NCBI GenBank assembly: GCA_963169295.1 | Contig: CAUJDD010000085.1 | Location: 1 to 64,000, forward strand | DNA: 64,000 bases | Direction of reading: 5' to 3' | From: UBA4416 sp020846025 | GTDB taxonomy: Bacteria; Bacteroidota; Bacteroidia; B-17B0; Aurantibacillaceae | In this document: in pieces, positions 45,309 to 53,292 of the stretch | Numbering within the stretch: the first letter of the stretch is position 1 | Layout: each line of letters starts with the position of its first letter | Made by a program: the position numbers and the translations under genes | The notes under the pieces: model-generated | The model's database searches: none | What the model was told of the DNA's origin: nothing | What the model saw: only the letters and a program-made list of their open reading frames with translations

Positions 45309-46090
45309 TGAGCATGTTGAAGACTATCAAGGAATATTTGTTTATGAGAAAAAAAAGATTGAAACAATCTTTTTTAAAATTGATACGAAACATAAAACGT
45401 TCATTATTAAAAAAGCAGATGATTGATTCAGAAAATTGTTTTGATGTTCCAATTATTATTAACAACCGAAATCGTTATACTTTTCTAAAATTAATGATTG
45501 AACAACTAACTTCTTTTGGTTATAAACACATTTATATATTAGATAACGATAGCACCTATCCACCATTATTAGAATATTATAAAACGGTATCTGCACAGGT
45601 TGTTTTTTTAGGTAGAAATGTGGGTTATAAGGCATTATGGGAAACAGAGGTGTTTGAACAGTTTAAAAAGCAATATTATGTTTATACAGATCCAGACATA
45701 TTGATGCAAAATGATTGTCCAAATGATTTTGTTTATCATTTGTATAAGGCATTAAACCTATATCCGAAGGTTGAAAAAGCGGGCGTAGCCTTGAAGATTG
45801 ATGATTTACCTGATAACTATTTATTTAAGAAAGAGGCTATTGAAAATGAAAGCATATTTTGGCAAAAAAAACTAGATGCTGAAATATATGATGCTCAAGT
45901 TGATACTACCTTGGCATTGTATAAGCCCTTTGCTTATGGTATTGCAGAGGAATGTAAAGCCATAAGAGTAGCTGGTAAACTTACTGCTCAACATCTAACT
46001 TGGTATTTGGATACTAACCATTTACCTGAAGAGGAGTTGTATTATAAGCAGTCTATAAAATCTAATTCGTCAGTTTATAGTGTTAAATGA
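45308..46090 (+). CDS. Glycosyltransferase-like protein (GT-A fold)
   Basis: A 260-residue protein. A basic N-terminal stretch (~1-40, many Lys and Arg) may touch the membrane. DVPIIINNRNRYTFLKLMIEQL and HIYILDNDSTYPPLLEYYK look like a GT2-type nucleotide-binding start, and YVYTDPDILMQNDCP supplies a DPD motif in place of DxD. The C-terminal part has AEIYDAQVDTTLALYKP. It is a divergent glycosyltransferase; the sugar is unknown. ATGA overlap with the next gene. Confidence 0.75.
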   Translation: MSMLKTIKEYLFMRKKRLKQSFLKLIRNIKRSLLKKQMIDSENCFDVPIIINNRNRYTFLKLMIEQLTSFGYKHIYILDNDSTYPPLLEYYKTVSAQVVFLGRNVGYKALWETEVFEQFKKQYYVYTDPDILMQNDCPNDFVYHLYKALNLYPKVEKAGVALKIDDLPDNYLFKKEAIENESIFWQKKLDAEIYDAQVDTTLALYKPFAYGIAEECKAIRVAGKLTAQHLTWYLDTNHLPEEELYYKQSIKSNSSVYSVK

Positions 46091-47031
46091 GTGCATTGGT
46101 TTCAATATGTATCCCTACTTACAGGCAGACACTTTATTTAAAAAGATGTTTGGATTCGGTTGTTAATCAAGATTATGCAAATTTAGAGATTATTATTTCA
46201 GACGATTCTCCTGATGATACTGTAAAATTATTTCTTGAAACAGAATTCTCGAAACTTAAATACGATTACCATAAAAATGATTCGCCGTTAGGCTCACCTC
46301 GTAATTGGAACGCAGCAATTCAATGTGCTAATGGAGACTATATAAAAATATTACATCACGATGATTTCTTTACACAACCACATAGTTTAAGTATGATGGT
46401 AAATGAAATATCAAATACTCAATCTGATTTTCTATTTTGTCAAACTGATGTGTGGTACACTAATAAAAATACACATCGTATCCAAAGCGTTTCAAACAAA
46501 CAATTCAGATTATTGAAACAATTCCCAGAATTGTTATTTTATAAAAATATAATTGGTGCTCCGAGTGTTATATTGCATAAGAACAAGAATGAATATAAAT
46601 ATGATGAAAACTTGAAGTGGTTGGTAGATGTTGATTTTTATTTGAATGCTTTTTTTTTAAAGGCCAAATGGTGTTATTTAGATAAACCATTAATTTCTAC
46701 GATGCACGACGTTGAAGGTCAAATTACTGGATCTGTACTAAACGATAAGGATGTTCAGATAAGGGAACATCTTTTACTTTTTAATAAAATTAAACCACAT
46801 ATTTTTAATTTAAAAGGTGCAACTCAGTTTTTTGATAATCTGTTTTTTAAATATCAAGTTAAGAGTTTTAATGAACTTTATGATATAACGCCACATGCTG
46901 AAAATAACCGTGCTTTTTATGAAGAGATAATTGCTGGATTGCCAAATTTTCGCTTTTTCAAAAATTTCAGAAGACGTTTCTTTGAGAGTCGTTACAATAA
47001 TTATATCTTTAAATTTGAACCATATATATGA
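46087..47031 (+). CDS. Glycosyltransferase family 2
   Basis: A 314-residue GT2 enzyme: LVSICIPTYRQTLYLKRCLDSVVNQDYANLEIIISDDSPDDTV, then GDYIKILHHDDFF as the metal-binding region. The C-terminal half (~200-314) is Phe- and Asn-rich and not diagnostic. ATGA overlaps on both sides place it firmly inside the operon. The transferred sugar cannot be read. Confidence 0.9.
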   Translation: MSALVSICIPTYRQTLYLKRCLDSVVNQDYANLEIIISDDSPDDTVKLFLETEFSKLKYDYHKNDSPLGSPRNWNAAIQCANGDYIKILHHDDFFTQPHSLSMMVNEISNTQSDFLFCQTDVWYTNKNTHRIQSVSNKQFRLLKQFPELLFYKNIIGAPSVILHKNKNEYKYDENLKWLVDVDFYLNAFFLKAKWCYLDKPLISTMHDVEGQITGSVLNDKDVQIREHLLLFNKIKPHIFNLKGATQFFDNLFFKYQVKSFNELYDITPHAENNRAFYEEIIAGLPNFRFFKNFRRRFFESRYNNYIFKFEPYI

Positions 47032-47912
47032 TTATTGTAAAACTCATAGGTGGATTAGGAAATCAAATGTTTCAATATGCGGCAGCCCGTCATTTATCGT
47101 ATTTAAGAGATACACCTTTGCTTTTTGATACAAGTTATATTGACAAGGAACCAGCAGGTGCCTATACTAAGCGCCAGATGGAATTAGACGCTTTTAATAT
47201 TCAAATACAGAAAGCTACTCAGTCAGAAATAGATTTTTTTGATATACCACATTCCAATAAAATAACACGTAGTTTGCAACGAAATTTCCCATTTTTTTTT
47301 AAGAATTTGTATGTTGCAGAAAGTGGTTCCTCTTTTAACAAAAAATTCTTTAATTTTCCTAAAAACACATATTTGGAGGGATTTTGGCAAAGTGAGAAAT
47401 ATTTTTTAGCCATTAGAGAAATTATCTTAAAAGATTTTACGTTAAAAAACACATTAGAAACTGAATATGAAAAATATTTGCATCAAATTCAATCGTTAAA
47501 TGCTGTATCGTTACATGTACGACGTGGTGATTATGTTTCAAATGAATTTGTAAAGCAGCATCATGGTAATTTACCTTTTTCATATTATCAAGATGCTATT
47601 AGGTTCATAAGTAAATATCATTCTAATTTGGATGTATTTGTTTTTTCTGATGATATTACATGGTGTCGTTCTCATCTTAATTTGGAGGTCAATACACAAT
47701 TTGTCGAGAATCTTTCTGGTTCTAATCCTCATTCTGAGATGTATTTAATGTCAAAATGTAAACACCATATTGTAGCGAATAGTAGTTTTAGTTGGTGGGG
47801 AGCATGGTTAAATACCAATCCATCTAAAATTGTTGTGGCCCCAAGACAATGGTACGCTGATAGTAAATTAAATACTAACGATTTAATTCCAAAGACGTGG
47901 AAAACACTTTAA
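47028..47912 (+). CDS. Alpha-1,2-fucosyltransferase type enzyme (GT11)
   Basis: A 294-residue GT11 enzyme. The opening IVKLIGGLGNQMFQYAAARHL, the hallmark SLHVRRGDYVSN (GDP-fucose binding), VFVFSDDITWCR, and the C-terminal HHIVANSSFSWWGAWLN all match bacterial alpha-1,2-fucosyltransferases. It would attach L-fucose to a galactose or similar residue of the glycan. GDP-fucose synthesis genes are not in this window. It overlaps the previous gene (ATGA) and the next (16 nt). Confidence 0.93.
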   Translation: MIIVKLIGGLGNQMFQYAAARHLSYLRDTPLLFDTSYIDKEPAGAYTKRQMELDAFNIQIQKATQSEIDFFDIPHSNKITRSLQRNFPFFFKNLYVAESGSSFNKKFFNFPKNTYLEGFWQSEKYFLAIREIILKDFTLKNTLETEYEKYLHQIQSLNAVSLHVRRGDYVSNEFVKQHHGNLPFSYYQDAIRFISKYHSNLDVFVFSDDITWCRSHLNLEVNTQFVENLSGSNPHSEMYLMSKCKHHIVANSSFSWWGAWLNTNPSKIVVAPRQWYADSKLNTNDLIPKTWKTL

Positions 47913-48925
47913 ATACAGGATCACCAGTGGTGTCGGTTGTGATGTCTGCATATAATGCAGAGAGTTTTCTACATGAAGCAATTGAAAGCGTTTTAAATCA
48001 AACATTTCAGCAGTTTGAGTTAATTATTATCAATGATGGCTCTACTGATTCTACTTTATCAATTATAAAATCATTTCAAGATCATCGTATTAAAATAATT
48101 GAAAACGATAAAAACAGAGGCCTTATTTATTCTTTAAACAAAGGCATTGAATTATCTAAAGGAAAGTATATTGCTCGAATGGATGCAGATGATATTTGTA
48201 TGCCTAGTCGTTTAGAGAATCAAGTTCGGATGTTTGAATTAAATCAGAATGCTGTTATTGTTGGTAGTAATTATTATTTGTTATATCAATCAAAACTCAA
48301 ACATATCAAAAATCGAAATGACAGTGATTATCAAAAAGCAGTATTGATTTTTACGCCTTGTTTTTGTCATCCAACGGTAATGATGAAAAATATATTTTCT
48401 CAATATAATTTATCGTATCATCCTAACTTTTTACATGCTGAGGATTTTAAATTATGGACTGATATGGCACAATACGGCACGTTTTTAAATGTTGCAAAAC
48501 CATTATTAAAATACCGTCATCATACAAAACAAGTGAGTAATCAATATCACGAGAACCAATTGAAAATTAGTAGTGATATCAGAAGCGCTTATTTGCAAAA
48601 GCTGGGGTTTAAAATCACTGATGAACAACTAAATATAATTAATCTAATTGGAGATAATATTTTCATTAGAACATTAGAATCATTAGAAGCAATTGAAATG
48701 GTTCTACTTTTATTACATAAACAAAATAATACGCTGCAAGTGTTTAATACGACCTCATTCTCAACTTTTTTATTAAAATTTTGGTTTGACTCCTGTGGTA
48801 ATACCTCCTTAGGTTTAACTGCTTATCATTTATTCTTTAAATCACAAATCGCATCACTTTCTCATGTTACTTCACGACAAAAATTAATTTTATTTGCTAA
48901 ATGTTGTATTAGAAGGTTTAATTAA
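47897..48925 (+). CDS. Glycosyltransferase family 2
   Basis: A 342-residue GT2 enzyme and last gene of the polysaccharide operon. SPVVSVVMSAYNAESFLHEAIESVLNQTFQQFELIIINDGSTD and GKYIARMDADDICMPSRLENQ (DADD metal site) are typical. The GTG start at 47897 overlaps the fucosyltransferase gene by 16 nt. No strong terminator follows; the next signal is the promoter of the methionine leader at ~49.0 kb. Confidence 0.9.
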   Translation: MENTLNTGSPVVSVVMSAYNAESFLHEAIESVLNQTFQQFELIIINDGSTDSTLSIIKSFQDHRIKIIENDKNRGLIYSLNKGIELSKGKYIARMDADDICMPSRLENQVRMFELNQNAVIVGSNYYLLYQSKLKHIKNRNDSDYQKAVLIFTPCFCHPTVMMKNIFSQYNLSYHPNFLHAEDFKLWTDMAQYGTFLNVAKPLLKYRHHTKQVSNQYHENQLKISSDIRSAYLQKLGFKITDEQLNIINLIGDNIFIRTLESLEAIEMVLLLLHKQNNTLQVFNTTSFSTFLLKFWFDSCGNTSLGLTAYHLFFKSQIASLSHVTSRQKLILFAKCCIRRFN

Positions 48926-48988
48926 TTTCTTTTACGAATTCTATAACCCTTGATAAATCAGTATTTTTAAAAATATTTTAAAAAATAT

Positions 48989-49020
48989 TTGGAGATATAA
49001 CTTTTTATACTTTAACTTTG
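48989..49020 (+). promoter_or_regulatory. Promoter of the met leader
   Basis: TTG at 48989-48991, 21-nt spacer, TAACTTTG at 49013-49020. Transcription would begin near 49027, about 25 nt before the riboswitch. Confidence 0.7.
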
Positions 49021-49050
49021 TCCCGAATTATTTCCCACCCATGTGTGTTA

Positions 49051-49180
49051 TAATTTATAAAGAAGTGGCGAGAGAATAGGCTCGATGACCCACTGGCAAC
49101 CAACTAAAAGTTCTGATAAAACAGAATTGGAAAACCGGTGCCAAATCCTACTCCGATGAAAAACGGAGACAAATAAATTA
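49051..49180 (+). promoter_or_regulatory. SAM-I (S-box) riboswitch
   Basis: Conserved S-box segments appear in order: GAGAGAATAGGCTCGATGACCC (49070-49091) matches the P2 region, CACTGGCAACC (49091-49101) is the GGCAACC core, and GGTGCCAAATCCTAC (49138-49152) is the J3/4 core. Helices: P3 from TTCTG/CAGAA (49111-49126), P4 from CTCCG/CGGAG (49151-49168), and an AU-only P1 from TAATTTAT (49051-49058) with ATAAATTA (49173-49180). It binds S-adenosylmethionine and should repress metY-metX-hom when SAM is high. No intrinsic terminator follows directly; the next element, 14 nt on, is the ATG of the short Cys/Met ORF. Confidence 0.9.
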
Positions 49181-49194
49181 AATAATTAAAGAAC

Positions 49195-49320
49195 ATGAAA
49201 CACACAACTGCAACTAAAATCCTAAAATCTCAAAAGCTAGATTTTAAAAAGGTATTAAATTCTTCGTTATTTTCATCATTTATGATATCTTACTGTATGT
49301 GCTGTTGTTGCATGTGCTAG
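49195..49320 (+). CDS. Candidate Cys/Met-rich leader peptide of the met operon (41 residues)
   Basis: A 41-codon ORF from ATG 49195 to TAG 49320, between the SAM riboswitch and metY. The first ~32 residues are Lys/Ser/Thr-rich (MKHTTATKILKSQ...), with no membrane segment. Residues 33-41 read YCMCCCCMC: the last eight codons are six Cys and two Met, encoded with both TGT and TGC. Such runs just before a stop are the hallmark of leader peptides that stall ribosomes when the matching charged tRNA is scarce. Here the amino acids are the products of the operon itself. Hairpins follow in the 177 nt before metY. The alternative is a metal- or thiol-binding microprotein. Coding and function are inferred. 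Confidence 0.7.
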   Translation: MKHTTATKILKSQKLDFKKVLNSSLFSSFMISYCMCCCCMC

Positions 49321-49497
49321 TATATCCTTTTTATTTCGTGGGTATTTCTATTGACTTTTAGTTAGTCATGAAACTTGCAGATGGTAGCCTATTCCATCAT
49401 TATTACAAATCAAATAACCTTTTATGTTGTGATACAAGCGCGCGGTATTAATAACATAAAGCAATCAACAAATAATAACAATTAAAAAAATAAAATT

Positions 49498-50844
49498 ATG
49501 TCAACACAACAATTAAAATTCGAAACATTACAACAACATGCTGGTCAAGAAATAGATCCTGTAACGGGTTCAAGAGCTGTGCCAATCTATCAAACTACAT
49601 CTTATGGATTTAAAAGTAGTAAACATGCCGCTAATTTATTTGGCTTAAAAGAATTTGGGAATATTTATACTCGTATTCAAAATCCTACAACCGATGTGTT
49701 TGAGAAGCGTATCGCCGCATTAGAAGGAGGTGTAGCTGCCTTAGCTGTTTCATCTGGTCAGGCAGCACAATTTATTGCTTTAAATAATATTTTAAATTCA
49801 GGTGATAATTTTGTGACATCACCTTTTATTTATGGTGGTACGTATAATCAATTCAAAGTAGCCTTTAAACGCTTAGGTATCGAAACTCGTTTTGCTAAAA
49901 ATGATACAGCAGAAGAGTTCGAAAAACTAATTAATGAAAAAACAAAAGCCTTATATGTTGAAACAATTGGTAATCCTAGTTTTAATGTGCCTGATTTTGA
50001 AAAATTAGCATCATTAGCTAAAAAATACGAATTGCCTTTGGTAGTTGATAATACCTTTGGAGCTGGTGGTTATTACTTTAAACCTTTAGAGCATGGAGCA
50101 CATGTAGTAGTTGCATCGGCAACAAAATGGATTGGGGGTCACGGTACAACCATAGGTGGTGTTATTATTGATGGAGGAAATTATAATTGGGGAAATGGTA
50201 AATATGCTCAATTTAGTGAACCCTCTGAAGGATATCATGGCTTAAAATTTACAGATGTTTTTGGTATTAATAATCCATTAGGCTTGCCAAATATTGCTTT
50301 TATTATTAGAGCAAGGGTAGAGGGGTTACGAGATTTTGGTGCAGCCCTTTCTCCTCAAAATGCTTTCTTGCTTTTGCAAGGATTAGAAACTTTGTCGTTA
50401 AGAGCAGAGCGTCATGCTTATAATACATTAGAATTGGCTAAATGGTTAGAGAGTTTAGAGGCAGTTGAGTATGTGAACTATCCAGGATTAATAAGTTCTA
50501 AATCTCACAACATTGCTAAAAAATATTTAAAAAATGGATTTGGTGGTGTGTTATCATTTAAACTTAAAGCAGGTAAAAATGCAGCAGATTTCTTAGTTAA
50601 TAATTTGCAACTTGTTAGTCATCTTGCAAATGTTGGCGATACAAAGTCTTTAATAATACATCCTTCTTCTACTACGCATGAGCAATTATCATTATCTGAA
50701 CAATTATCAGCGGGTGTTGAACCTGGCTTGTTACGTGTTTCTGTGGGTATTGAACACATAGATGATATAAAAGCAGATTTTAAACAAGCTCTTGAAAAAT
50801 TACAGAAAGTTAAAACAGAGGAATTAGAGCTTCTTTTAAATTAA
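49498..50844 (+). CDS. metY: O-acetylhomoserine aminocarboxypropyltransferase (MetY)
   Basis: A 448-residue PLP enzyme of the Cys/Met metabolism family. It makes homocysteine from O-acetylhomoserine and sulfide. Motifs: LKFETLQQHAGQEIDPVTGSRAVPIYQTTSY start, YTRIQNPTTDVFEKRIAALEGG, and the PLP lysine K210 in VASATKWIGGHGTTIGG. The length of ~430-450 fits MetY rather than MetB/MetC (~380). First structural gene after the SAM riboswitch and leader ORF; 13 nt before metX. Confidence 0.95.
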   Translation: MSTQQLKFETLQQHAGQEIDPVTGSRAVPIYQTTSYGFKSSKHAANLFGLKEFGNIYTRIQNPTTDVFEKRIAALEGGVAALAVSSGQAAQFIALNNILNSGDNFVTSPFIYGGTYNQFKVAFKRLGIETRFAKNDTAEEFEKLINEKTKALYVETIGNPSFNVPDFEKLASLAKKYELPLVVDNTFGAGGYYFKPLEHGAHVVVASATKWIGGHGTTIGGVIIDGGNYNWGNGKYAQFSEPSEGYHGLKFTDVFGINNPLGLPNIAFIIRARVEGLRDFGAALSPQNAFLLLQGLETLSLRAERHAYNTLELAKWLESLEAVEYVNYPGLISSKSHNIAKKYLKNGFGGVLSFKLKAGKNAADFLVNNLQLVSHLANVGDTKSLIIHPSSTTHEQLSLSEQLSAGVEPGLLRVSVGIEHIDDIKADFKQALEKLQKVKTEELELLLN

Positions 50845-50857
50845 TAAACTAAAAATT

Positions 50858-51898
50858 ATGAGTCATAAATTATTAGTTCACAACAAAAGATTTCTATTAG
50901 AAAGTGGCTTGTCACTTCCTAAATTAGAAATTGCCTATCACACATTTGGTAAGTTAAATGCTGAAAAAAGTAATGTAGTTTGGGTAGCTCATGCACTTAC
51001 TGCAAATAGCAATGTGTTTGACTGGTGGCAAGGATTATTTGGAATAAATGAATTGTTTAATCCTGATGAATATTTTGTGGTGTGTGCTAATAATTTAGGC
51101 TCTTGTTATGGAACAACAGGGCCACTTAGTATTAATCCAGATACAAACCAGCCATGGTATGCTTACTTTCCTGAAATTACAACAAAAGATATGGCTAATG
51201 CCCTTCAACTATTAAAAGAGCATCTTGGAATTGAAAAAATTCATACTTTAATCGGTGGTTCGCAAGGAGGTCAAATTGCCTTAGAGTGGTCATTGCTTCA
51301 AAAAGATATTTCAGAGCACCTTATTTTAATTGCAACCAACGCTCAACATTCATCATGGGGTATTGCATTTAATGAATCGCAACGTTTGGCAATTAAAGCC
51401 GATAGAACCTATTTTTCTAATTCACCACAAGGAGGAGCTAAAGGACTTAAGGCAGCAAGAAGCATTGCTTTGCTAAGTTATAGAAGTTATGATACTTATC
51501 AAAATACACAATCAAGTGATAAATATTCAAATAACTATGCGGCTTCGTATCAACGTTACCAAGGAGAAAAATTGGTTAATCGTTTTAATGCTTATGCTTA
51601 TGTTAGATTATCAGAAGCGATGGATTCACACAATATTTCAAAAAATAGGGGAGATAATGTTGTAAATGTATTAAAAGCTATTAAGGCTAAAACATTGGTT
51701 ATAGGATTAAAAACAGATATATTATTTCCTACATCAGAACAACGATTTATTGCCAATAATATTAAGGATTCTGTATATAGTGAAATTGATTCTTTATATG
51801 GACATGATGGTTTTTTAATTGAAACAAAACAATTAACGGAGCATATCAAACAATTTTATCAATCAAATACAATTAAAATTAACGAAGCAGTTATTTAA
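50858..51898 (+). CDS. metX: Homoserine O-acetyltransferase (MetX)
   Basis: A 346-residue alpha/beta-hydrolase-fold enzyme that acetylates homoserine with acetyl-CoA. Conserved features: VWVAHALTANSNVFDWW, FVVCANNLGSCYGTTGPLSINPDT, the nucleophile Ser135 in IGGSQGGQIALEW, and the C-terminal Asp and His of the triad (LKTDILFPTSEQ, YGHDGFLIE). Its product feeds MetY, encoded just upstream. The 13-nt gaps on both sides suggest one transcript. Confidence 0.94.
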   Translation: MSHKLLVHNKRFLLESGLSLPKLEIAYHTFGKLNAEKSNVVWVAHALTANSNVFDWWQGLFGINELFNPDEYFVVCANNLGSCYGTTGPLSINPDTNQPWYAYFPEITTKDMANALQLLKEHLGIEKIHTLIGGSQGGQIALEWSLLQKDISEHLILIATNAQHSSWGIAFNESQRLAIKADRTYFSNSPQGGAKGLKAARSIALLSYRSYDTYQNTQSSDKYSNNYAASYQRYQGEKLVNRFNAYAYVRLSEAMDSHNISKNRGDNVVNVLKAIKAKTLVIGLKTDILFPTSEQRFIANNIKDSVYSEIDSLYGHDGFLIETKQLTEHIKQFYQSNTIKINEAVI

Positions 51899-51911
51899 AA
51901 ATAAATAGATT

Positions 51912-53162
51912 ATGAGTAAAAAATTAAAAATTGGATTATTTGGTTTTGGATGTGTAGGTCAAGGTCTATATCATGTATTAAAAAATAGTACAGGCTTTAA
52001 AGCAGATATTGTTAAAATTGCTGTTAAAGATAAAGCTAAATTAAGAACGGTTGAACCATCATTGATTACGTATAATAAATGGGAGATATTAGAAAATCCA
52101 GAAATTGATGTCGTTGTGGAGTTAATTGATGATGCTGATGAAGCTTTTCAAATTGTAAGCGAAGCCTTAAGAAGAAGAAAACATGTAGTTACAGCTAATA
52201 AAAAAATGTTAGCCGAACATTTAGAAGAATTATATCATTTACAATATGAATATAATGTTTCTTTATTATACGAAGCAGCTGCATGTGGAAGTATTCCAAT
52301 TATTCGATCTTTGGAAGAGTATTTTGATAACGAGGAACTGAAAAAGGTTTCTGGTATATTTAATGGGACAACAAATTATATTTTAACCAAAACATTAACT
52401 GAAAACTTGACCTATCAAGAGGCATTGTGTCAAGCCAAGGATAAAGGTTTTGCTGAGTCTAATCCAGTAAATGATGTGGAAGGATTTGATCCTAAATTTA
52501 AAGCAATAATCATTGCATTGCACGCCTTCGGGTTAATTATTAAACCGAGTGGGGTGTTAAACATTGGGATAACTACTTTACAAGAGATTGATATAAAATA
52601 CGCTAATGAAAAAGGATATAAAATTAAATTAACACCACATATTCATCATATCACCCGAGATAAAGTTTCTGTATTTGTAGTTCCGAGTTTTATAAAATCA
52701 CAAAATCATTTATTTAATGTAGATAACGAGTTTAATGGTGTAATTGTAGAAGGCAAGTTTTCTGGCGAACAGTTTTTTCAAGGAAAAGGTGCAGGAAGCT
52801 ATCCTACTGGAGCAGCTGTTTTATCTGATATTTCAGCATTATCTCATGGTTATAAATACGAGTTTAAGAAATATACGCAAAATCAAATTCTGAGTTTCTC
52901 CAATGATGTTATACTCGAAGTGTATTTTAGATATAATTCACCTAATGATTTGCAATACCTACATTTTGAGGAAATAACTGAGAAATATTCTAGTGACAGT
53001 TATTATTATGTAATTGGAAAAATTCATCTTGAACATTTAATTGGGTATCGGGAATATATTCTTACAAACAACCTTTTTATTTCGCTAATAAATGAACGAG
53101 TAGAAATCTCAAATGACGAAAAACTTAAAAAGAGTTTTAAAAAGGAATTTCAGATTTTCTAA
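51912..53162 (+). CDS. hom: Homoserine dehydrogenase
   Basis: A 416-residue NAD(P)-dependent enzyme that reduces aspartate semialdehyde to homoserine, the substrate for MetX. The N terminus has GLFGFGCVGQGLYHVL, then VTANKKMLAEH, and the catalytic domain has GIFNGTTNYILTKTL and NPVNDVEGFDPKFKAIIIA. The C-terminal ~80 residues (after EVYFRYNSPNDL) look like a degenerate regulatory domain rather than a clear ACT domain. This completes a homoserine-to-homocysteine operon under the SAM riboswitch. Confidence 0.92.
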   Translation: MSKKLKIGLFGFGCVGQGLYHVLKNSTGFKADIVKIAVKDKAKLRTVEPSLITYNKWEILENPEIDVVVELIDDADEAFQIVSEALRRRKHVVTANKKMLAEHLEELYHLQYEYNVSLLYEAAACGSIPIIRSLEEYFDNEELKKVSGIFNGTTNYILTKTLTENLTYQEALCQAKDKGFAESNPVNDVEGFDPKFKAIIIALHAFGLIIKPSGVLNIGITTLQEIDIKYANEKGYKIKLTPHIHHITRDKVSVFVVPSFIKSQNHLFNVDNEFNGVIVEGKFSGEQFFQGKGAGSYPTGAAVLSDISALSHGYKYEFKKYTQNQILSFSNDVILEVYFRYNSPNDLQYLHFEEITEKYSSDSYYYVIGKIHLEHLIGYREYILTNNLFISLINERVEISNDEKLKKSFKKEFQIF

Positions 53163-53261
53163 AAGGAATTTAGGTATTTTTAATTCGGTAGTTATTTTGT
53201 AGAATCAGCGATTTACGAATTAATATTTGAGTGAAATGTAGTTTAAACGCTTGATATTTAT

Positions 53262-53269
53262 TAGATTTG
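53262..53269 (+). promoter_or_regulatory. Promoter -7 element for cysD-cysN
   Basis: TAGATTTG fits TAnnTTTG and lies 24 nt before the cysD ATG. A clear -33 TTG at the right distance is not seen, so it may be weak or activator-dependent. Confidence 0.5.
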
Positions 53270-53292
53270 CACCTATTCGCTAATTATAAAAT

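Larger units (their letters stand above)
48926..49497. other. Methionine-operon leader region
   Basis: This 572-nt region holds, in order, a promoter (48989-49020), a SAM-I riboswitch (49051-49180), a 41-codon Cys/Met-ended ORF (49195-49320), and ~177 nt with three potential hairpins (TGACT 49352-49356 with AGTCA 49364-49368; GATGG 49380-49384 with CCATC 49394-49398; TTTATGTT 49421-49428 with AACATAAA 49453-49460) before metY. Confidence 0.85.

Noticed and set aside
37271..48925. Horizontal transfer or mobile island signs around the polysaccharide operon
   Set aside because: Such loci are often exchanged, but no integrase, tRNA gene, direct repeats or insertion sequence is seen at the borders, and base composition by eye is similar to the rest.
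48961..48990. AT-only palindrome after the last glycosyltransferase as a terminator
   Set aside because: The AAATATTTT/AAAATATTT-type symmetry has no G-C pairs and no T run placed for termination, so it is not called.
48926..49497. tRNA or other structural RNA besides the riboswitch
   Set aside because: No cloverleaf with a T-loop GGTTCRANNCC-type sequence is visible. The structured part is explained by the SAM-I core motifs.
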